Source: Clostridiales bacterium (lineage in GTDB: Bacteria > Bacillota > Clostridia > Christensenellales > Aristaeellaceae). Taken from it: a DNA stretch of 64,000 nt. A program made the position numbers and the translations under genes. Of the stretch, positions 60,826-64,000 are shown in pieces. The stretch lies in contig CP069419.1 in assembly GCA_017569285.1 (NCBI GenBank), forward strand, positions 2,232,001 to 2,296,000. Reading direction: 5' to 3'. The notes under the pieces are model-generated. The model searched no databases and had not been told where the DNA came from. It saw only the letters and a program-made list of their open reading frames with translations. Positions within the stretch are counted from its first letter, which is position 1. Every line of letters begins with the position of its first letter.

Positions 60826-61872
60826 TTACAGTTTGCGGAAGCCCAGGTGCACGCCGCAGCTTTCGCGGACGATGAGCGTGGCTTCCCGGACCATGGCAAA
60901 GGAACGGGACGAGGATTCGCGGGCCAGCAGCAGCTCCCGCACGGCGCTCTGGGCCATTTCCTCCGGGTGGAGGTCCACCGAGGTGAGGGCGGGATCCGTA
61001 TAGGCGCAGAAGAACTGGTTGTCGCAGCCGATGATGGCCATATCCTCCGGGAGGGTGAGGCCCATTTTCTTCAGCTGCTTCATAACGCCCAGGGCGACCA
61101 GGTCGTTGAAGGTGACGATGGCGGTGGGCCAGCGGTTCCGGTCCAGGCCGGAGAGCATCCGCAGCACGGCGCGCTCGCCGCTTTCCATATCATATCCGGC
61201 GTCCACGTGGTAGGCGGGATCGTCCGGCAGGTCCATCATGCGGAGCTGTTCCAGGAAGCCGACGCCGCGGCGGGAGGTATCCTTGCTGTGCATGGAGCCG
61301 CCCAGGAATGCGATGCGCCGGTGGCCCAGGGTGTGCAGGTGCCGGACCGGCAGGCGGGAACAGTTGACCAGGTCGCTCTGGATGCAGATGCAGTCCAGGG
61401 AGACGTCCGGCGGGCAGATGGTGGCGACGGGCATATATTTGCCGAGCTTTTCCAGGGCGGTGTTCAGGTCGCCCCGGTCCTCAGACCAGATGCTGCCGGC
61501 AAAGAGCACGCCGTCCATCCGGCAGCGGATCAGCTCGTTGACAATCTCGGGGGAGATGGCCTGGTTTTCCATCGTCTGGAACAGGCGGAGGCTGCAGCCG
61601 TTCTTTTCCGCCTCCCACCAGGCAGCATCGAAGATCCGGTTGAAATACAGGTTGGATATTACGGGAAGCACAACCGCCAGGGTGCGGCTGCGGCCGCCCT
61701 CCAGGTTCTGGGCGGAGATGCTGGGGGAGTAGGCGTGGGCGTCGATGACCTGCTGCACCTTCAGGCGGGTGGCTTCCTTTACATGCGGGTCCTTCCGGAC
61801 GACGCGCGTGACGGTGGCGGTGGAGACGCCGGCTTCCCGGGCAATGTCGTAGATGGTGGCTTTCTTTGTCAT
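60826..61872 (-). CDS. LacI-family transcriptional regulator
   Basis: 348 residues from ATG 61872 (GGAGG eight bases upstream). The helix-turn-helix and hinge are ATIYDIAREAGVSTATVTRV and YSPSISAQNLEGGRSRT; the sensor domain follows with LAVVLPVISNLYFNRIFDA and IAFLGGS. It is complete, unlike the LacI protein at 4982-6010. It is divergent from the sugar ABC operon at 62143, and sites with GGTAACA lie in the shared intergenic region, so it probably represses that operon and itself. Confidence 0.92.
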   Translation of the reverse strand: MTKKATIYDIAREAGVSTATVTRVVRKDPHVKEATRLKVQQVIDAHAYSPSISAQNLEGGRSRTLAVVLPVISNLYFNRIFDAAWWEAEKNGCSLRLFQTMENQAISPEIVNELIRCRMDGVLFAGSIWSEDRGDLNTALEKLGKYMPVATICPPDVSLDCICIQSDLVNCSRLPVRHLHTLGHRRIAFLGGSMHSKDTSRRGVGFLEQLRMMDLPDDPAYHVDAGYDMESGERAVLRMLSGLDRNRWPTAIVTFNDLVALGVMKQLKKMGLTLPEDMAIIGCDNQFFCAYTDPALTSVDLHPEEMAQSAVRELLLARESSSRSFAMVREATLIVRESCGVHLGFRKL

Positions 61873-61898
61873 GCGGTTTTCCTCCGATGAGAATGAAT

Positions 61899-62109
61899 CC
61901 GGTAACAATATAGCATGATCTCCCGCGAAAAGCAAGAAAAATGTTACCGATAACATGAATTATGTTCAGAATTTTTGATACATTTTTGGGAAAAATACTT
62001 GACAGAACGGGGGCTAAAACATAAAATAAGGACAAATACAGGGAAAAATACGCGGTCAACCGGTCCGAAAGCAAGGAACGGAATGCCCAGGACTATGAAA
62101 CCGGTAACA
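61899..62109. promoter_or_regulatory. Operator cluster for the divergent LacI regulator
   Basis: A full palindrome ATGTTACCGATAACAT (61941-61956) lies between two identical half sites CCGGTAACA at 61899-61907 and 62101-62109. The spacing of the outer sites, about 200 bases around the promoter, would allow looping. Confidence 0.66.
61999..62027 (+). promoter_or_regulatory. Promoter of the sugar ABC operon
   Basis: -35 TTGACA, 17-base spacer, -10 TAAAAT. Confidence 0.8.
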
Positions 62110-62142
62110 TTTCCCCGACATCATTACAGAGGAGGAACCCCC

Positions 62143-63372
62143 ATGAAGAAAATGTTGTCCCTGCTGCTGGCGGCCATGCTGGTGCTGCTGGCCATCCCCG
62201 CCATGGCGGAAGACCAGGTGATCACCGTGGTGACCTGGGACGCCACCACCACCCCCTACCTGATTGCCCAGAAGGAAGCTTTTGAAGCGGCCAACCCCGG
62301 CATCAAAATCGAGTATGTGGACGTTGCTTCCCAGGACTACGCGGTGAAGACGACCACCATGCTCGAAGGCGGCGACAAGAGCGACGTCTACATGATCAAG
62401 GAAATCGACAACCTGATCAATTGGCAGGCCCAGGGCTTCGCGGCCCCGCTGGATACCGCTGACTACGACATGTCCGGTTTTGTCGGAACCGAAGCGAACT
62501 ACGCGGTGGACGGCGTGCAGTACGCGATCCCCTTCCGCAGCGACTTCTGGGTGCTGTTCTACAACAAGGACCTGTTCGACGCGGCCGGTGTGGAATATCC
62601 CACCAACGACATGACCTGGGACCAGTACGCTGAACTGGCCAAGAAGATGACCAATCCCGAGAAGGAAATCTACGGCACCCACTATCACACCTGGCTGTCC
62701 GCGGTTGCCAACTGGGCGGTCTGCGACGGCGTGAATACCCTGGCTGACGGTCAGTATGACGACCTGCTTTACTTCTACAAGCTGTACCAGGATCTGGAAG
62801 ACAGCGGCGCCTGCATGAGCTTCGCGGACCTGAAGGCCGCCGGCCTGCACTACTCCGGCGCGTTCGCCAACGGCAACATCGCCATGATGCCCATGGGCTA
62901 CTGGTACGTTTCCACCCTGATCGGCTACAACAAGGACGGCACCTGCAGCTTCAACTGGGGCATCACCGCTGTTCCGCACCTGGAAGGCGTGCCTGCCGGA
63001 TCTTCCTTCGGCAACCTGACCGGCGCGATGATCAACGCGAAGTCCGAGAACAAGGACCTGGCCTGGAAGTATGTTGCATGGCTGGGCGGCCCCGAAGGCG
63101 CGAAGGCGACCGCTTCTGTCGGCGCCCGTCCCGCGTGGGTTTCCGAGGATGTTGCCGGCGCGATGGCTTCCGTGGAAGGCTTCCCGGCGGACGAGACCAG
63201 CAAGGGCGCTCTGCTGCCCTCCGGCGTCGCGATGGAGTGGCCGGTGGCTGAAAAGGTCGCGGACATCAAGACCATCGTCAACGAAGAGCACAGCATGATC
63301 ATGGCCCGCGAAATCACCCCCGAAGAGGGCATCGAAGAGATGAACGAGCGGGTTGCGGAACTGTTTGAATAA
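62143..63372 (+). CDS. Extracellular solute-binding protein of sugar ABC transporter (MalE type)
   Basis: 409 residues with GAGGAGG upstream. The signal peptide (about 1-22, ending IPAMA-EDQ) has no Cys, so it is not a lipoprotein. The mature part is family 1: VITVVTWDATTTPYLIAQKEAFEAANPGIKIEYV, YAIPFRSDFWVLFYNKDLFDAAG and MMPMGYWYVSTL. It heads an operon with at least one permease and is under the divergent LacI. The likely cargo is an oligosaccharide; the identity is not shown. Confidence 0.93.
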   Translation: MKKMLSLLLAAMLVLLAIPAMAEDQVITVVTWDATTTPYLIAQKEAFEAANPGIKIEYVDVASQDYAVKTTTMLEGGDKSDVYMIKEIDNLINWQAQGFAAPLDTADYDMSGFVGTEANYAVDGVQYAIPFRSDFWVLFYNKDLFDAAGVEYPTNDMTWDQYAELAKKMTNPEKEIYGTHYHTWLSAVANWAVCDGVNTLADGQYDDLLYFYKLYQDLEDSGACMSFADLKAAGLHYSGAFANGNIAMMPMGYWYVSTLIGYNKDGTCSFNWGITAVPHLEGVPAGSSFGNLTGAMINAKSENKDLAWKYVAWLGGPEGAKATASVGARPAWVSEDVAGAMASVEGFPADETSKGALLPSGVAMEWPVAEKVADIKTIVNEEHSMIMAREITPEEGIEEMNERVAELFE

Positions 63373-63397
63373 TCCGGTAAGATAAACAGAACCCCAG

Positions 63398-63432
63398 GGC
63401 AGGGAAGGCGGCTTGCCTTCCCTGCCTTTTTC
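63398..63432 (+). terminator. Attenuator between binding protein and permease
   Basis: Perfect 12-bp stem GGCAGGGAAGGC / GCCTTCCCTGCC followed by TTTTT. It would make the binding protein far more abundant than the permeases. Confidence 0.85.
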
Positions 63433-63458
63433 AGGACAAGGGAAAGGAAAGATGACAC

Positions 63459-64000
63459 ATGAGCCAGGCCGAAGTGAAGAAAGTCCGGCGGAAGATGGGT
63501 AAGCTGGAGCGGAAAAACACGCTCGTGGCCTATTCCTTCCTGGCACCGAACTTTATCGGTTTCGCGGTCTTTACGCTGGTGCCGGTAATCTGCGCGATCC
63601 TGCTTTCGCTGTTTGAGTGGAACGGCGGCGACATCTCCAAGATGAAGTACGTGGGGCTGGACAACTACGCCACGATCTTTGCCACGAAAAAGGTGGCGGA
63701 GAAGGGGATTGAGTACTTCTTCAACCGGGCGGACCTGGGCATCGCGCTGAAGAATACCGTGTACTACACGATTGTGACCGTGCCGCTGACGATCGCCTGC
63801 GCGCTGGCGCTGGCCCTGCTGCTGAACAAGATCAAAGGCGCGGTGTTCTTCCGGACCGTCTTTTTCTTCCCCTATGTTTCCTCCATGGTGGCCATCTGCG
63901 TGTGCTGGTCCTTCATGCTGATGAAGAACGGACCGGTGAACCAGATTATCATGGCCCTGGGAATCGATTTCAACAAAGGCTGGACCGCGGACAGCACGAT
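63459..64000 (+). CDS. Sugar ABC transporter permease, MalF type, 5' part
   Basis: The first 180 residues of a MalF-family permease; the gene runs past the window end. ATG 63459 follows GGAAAGGAAAG. The first helix is VAYSFLAPNFIGFAVFTLVPVIC, and then LSLFEWNGGDISKMKYVGLDNY and the second and third helices (NTVYYTIVTVPLTIACALALALLL) are typical. It pairs with the binding protein upstream; a second permease is expected beyond the edge. Confidence 0.92.
   Translation, partial: MSQAEVKKVRRKMGKLERKNTLVAYSFLAPNFIGFAVFTLVPVICAILLSLFEWNGGDISKMKYVGLDNYATIFATKKVAEKGIEYFFNRADLGIALKNTVYYTIVTVPLTIACALALALLLNKIKGAVFFRTVFFFPYVSSMVAICVCWSFMLMKNGPVNQIIMALGIDFNKGWTADST

Overview
The window is a carbohydrate-catabolism region from a GC-rich anaerobic member of the Clostridia, most likely a gut or rumen plant-fibre degrader. 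The evidence is Firmicutes-type Shine-Dalgarno sites and promoters, a tryptophan T-box, an ECF transporter, LacI and AraC regulators, and an almost complete toolkit for pectin rhamnogalacturonan I (RG-I). An Aristaeella-like or Christensenellales lineage is possible but is not established here.

Layout. 1-9844: the end of a sugar ABC permease, two tandem GH65 disaccharide phosphorylases, a LacI repressor interrupted by an in-frame amber codon, a secreted protein of unknown function, and across a divergent promoter pair a secreted GH28 enzyme, a secreted discoidin-like protein and beta-phosphoglucomutase. 9904-12241 (minus): a polar amino-acid ABC transporter. 12456-17939: a PspC protein, a hybrid histidine kinase and a divergent SpoIIE-type phosphatase. 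18234-21626: GH3 and a sugar isomerase/epimerase. 21627-23700: a visibly AT-richer insert with a TTG-started Gly/Arg-rich 62-residue peptide followed by a radical SAM/SPASM enzyme, a probable RiPP locus. 23865-27240: a T-box (specifier UGG) controlling TrpP plus EcfA-EcfA'-EcfT. 27308-30543 (minus): MoxR-DUF58-DUF4129. 30726-36232: cysteine hydrolase, rhaB-rhaA-rhaD, an aldo/keto reductase and a deleted uroporphyrinogen-decarboxylase-like pseudogene. 36247-43737: an AraC regulator and a permease-permease-binding protein-GH112-rhaM operon. 43839-52707: GH105, a second sugar ABC system, polysaccharide deacetylase, an oligogalacturonate-lyase-like propeller, two CE12 acetylesterases and an isomerase. 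52708-58944: GH2 (minus), GH51 and a surface coiled-coil protein. 59050-64000: an aldo/keto reductase, a discoidin-like protein and LacI (all minus), then a divergent sugar ABC operon that runs off the end.

How it works together. Secreted enzymes and ABC importers without their own ATPases bring in pectin fragments. GH105, GH112, GH2, GH51, GH3 and CE12 take them apart inside the cell, and rhaM/A/B/D with an aldo/keto reductase consume rhamnose. GH65 enzymes with beta-phosphoglucomutase, and GH112, cleave disaccharides by phosphorolysis, which saves ATP.

The most unusual signals are: (i) two copies of a roughly 96-nt structured RNA with compensatory stem changes, each between the second permease and the binding-protein gene of a different pectin operon; (ii) the compact RiPP-like locus; (iii) the amber codon in LacI combined with no TAG stop in any of the 51 intact genes whose ends lie in the window; (iv) a 14-nt box at the same distance upstream of the rhaB and ABC promoters; (v) four solute-binding proteins that all lack a lipobox.
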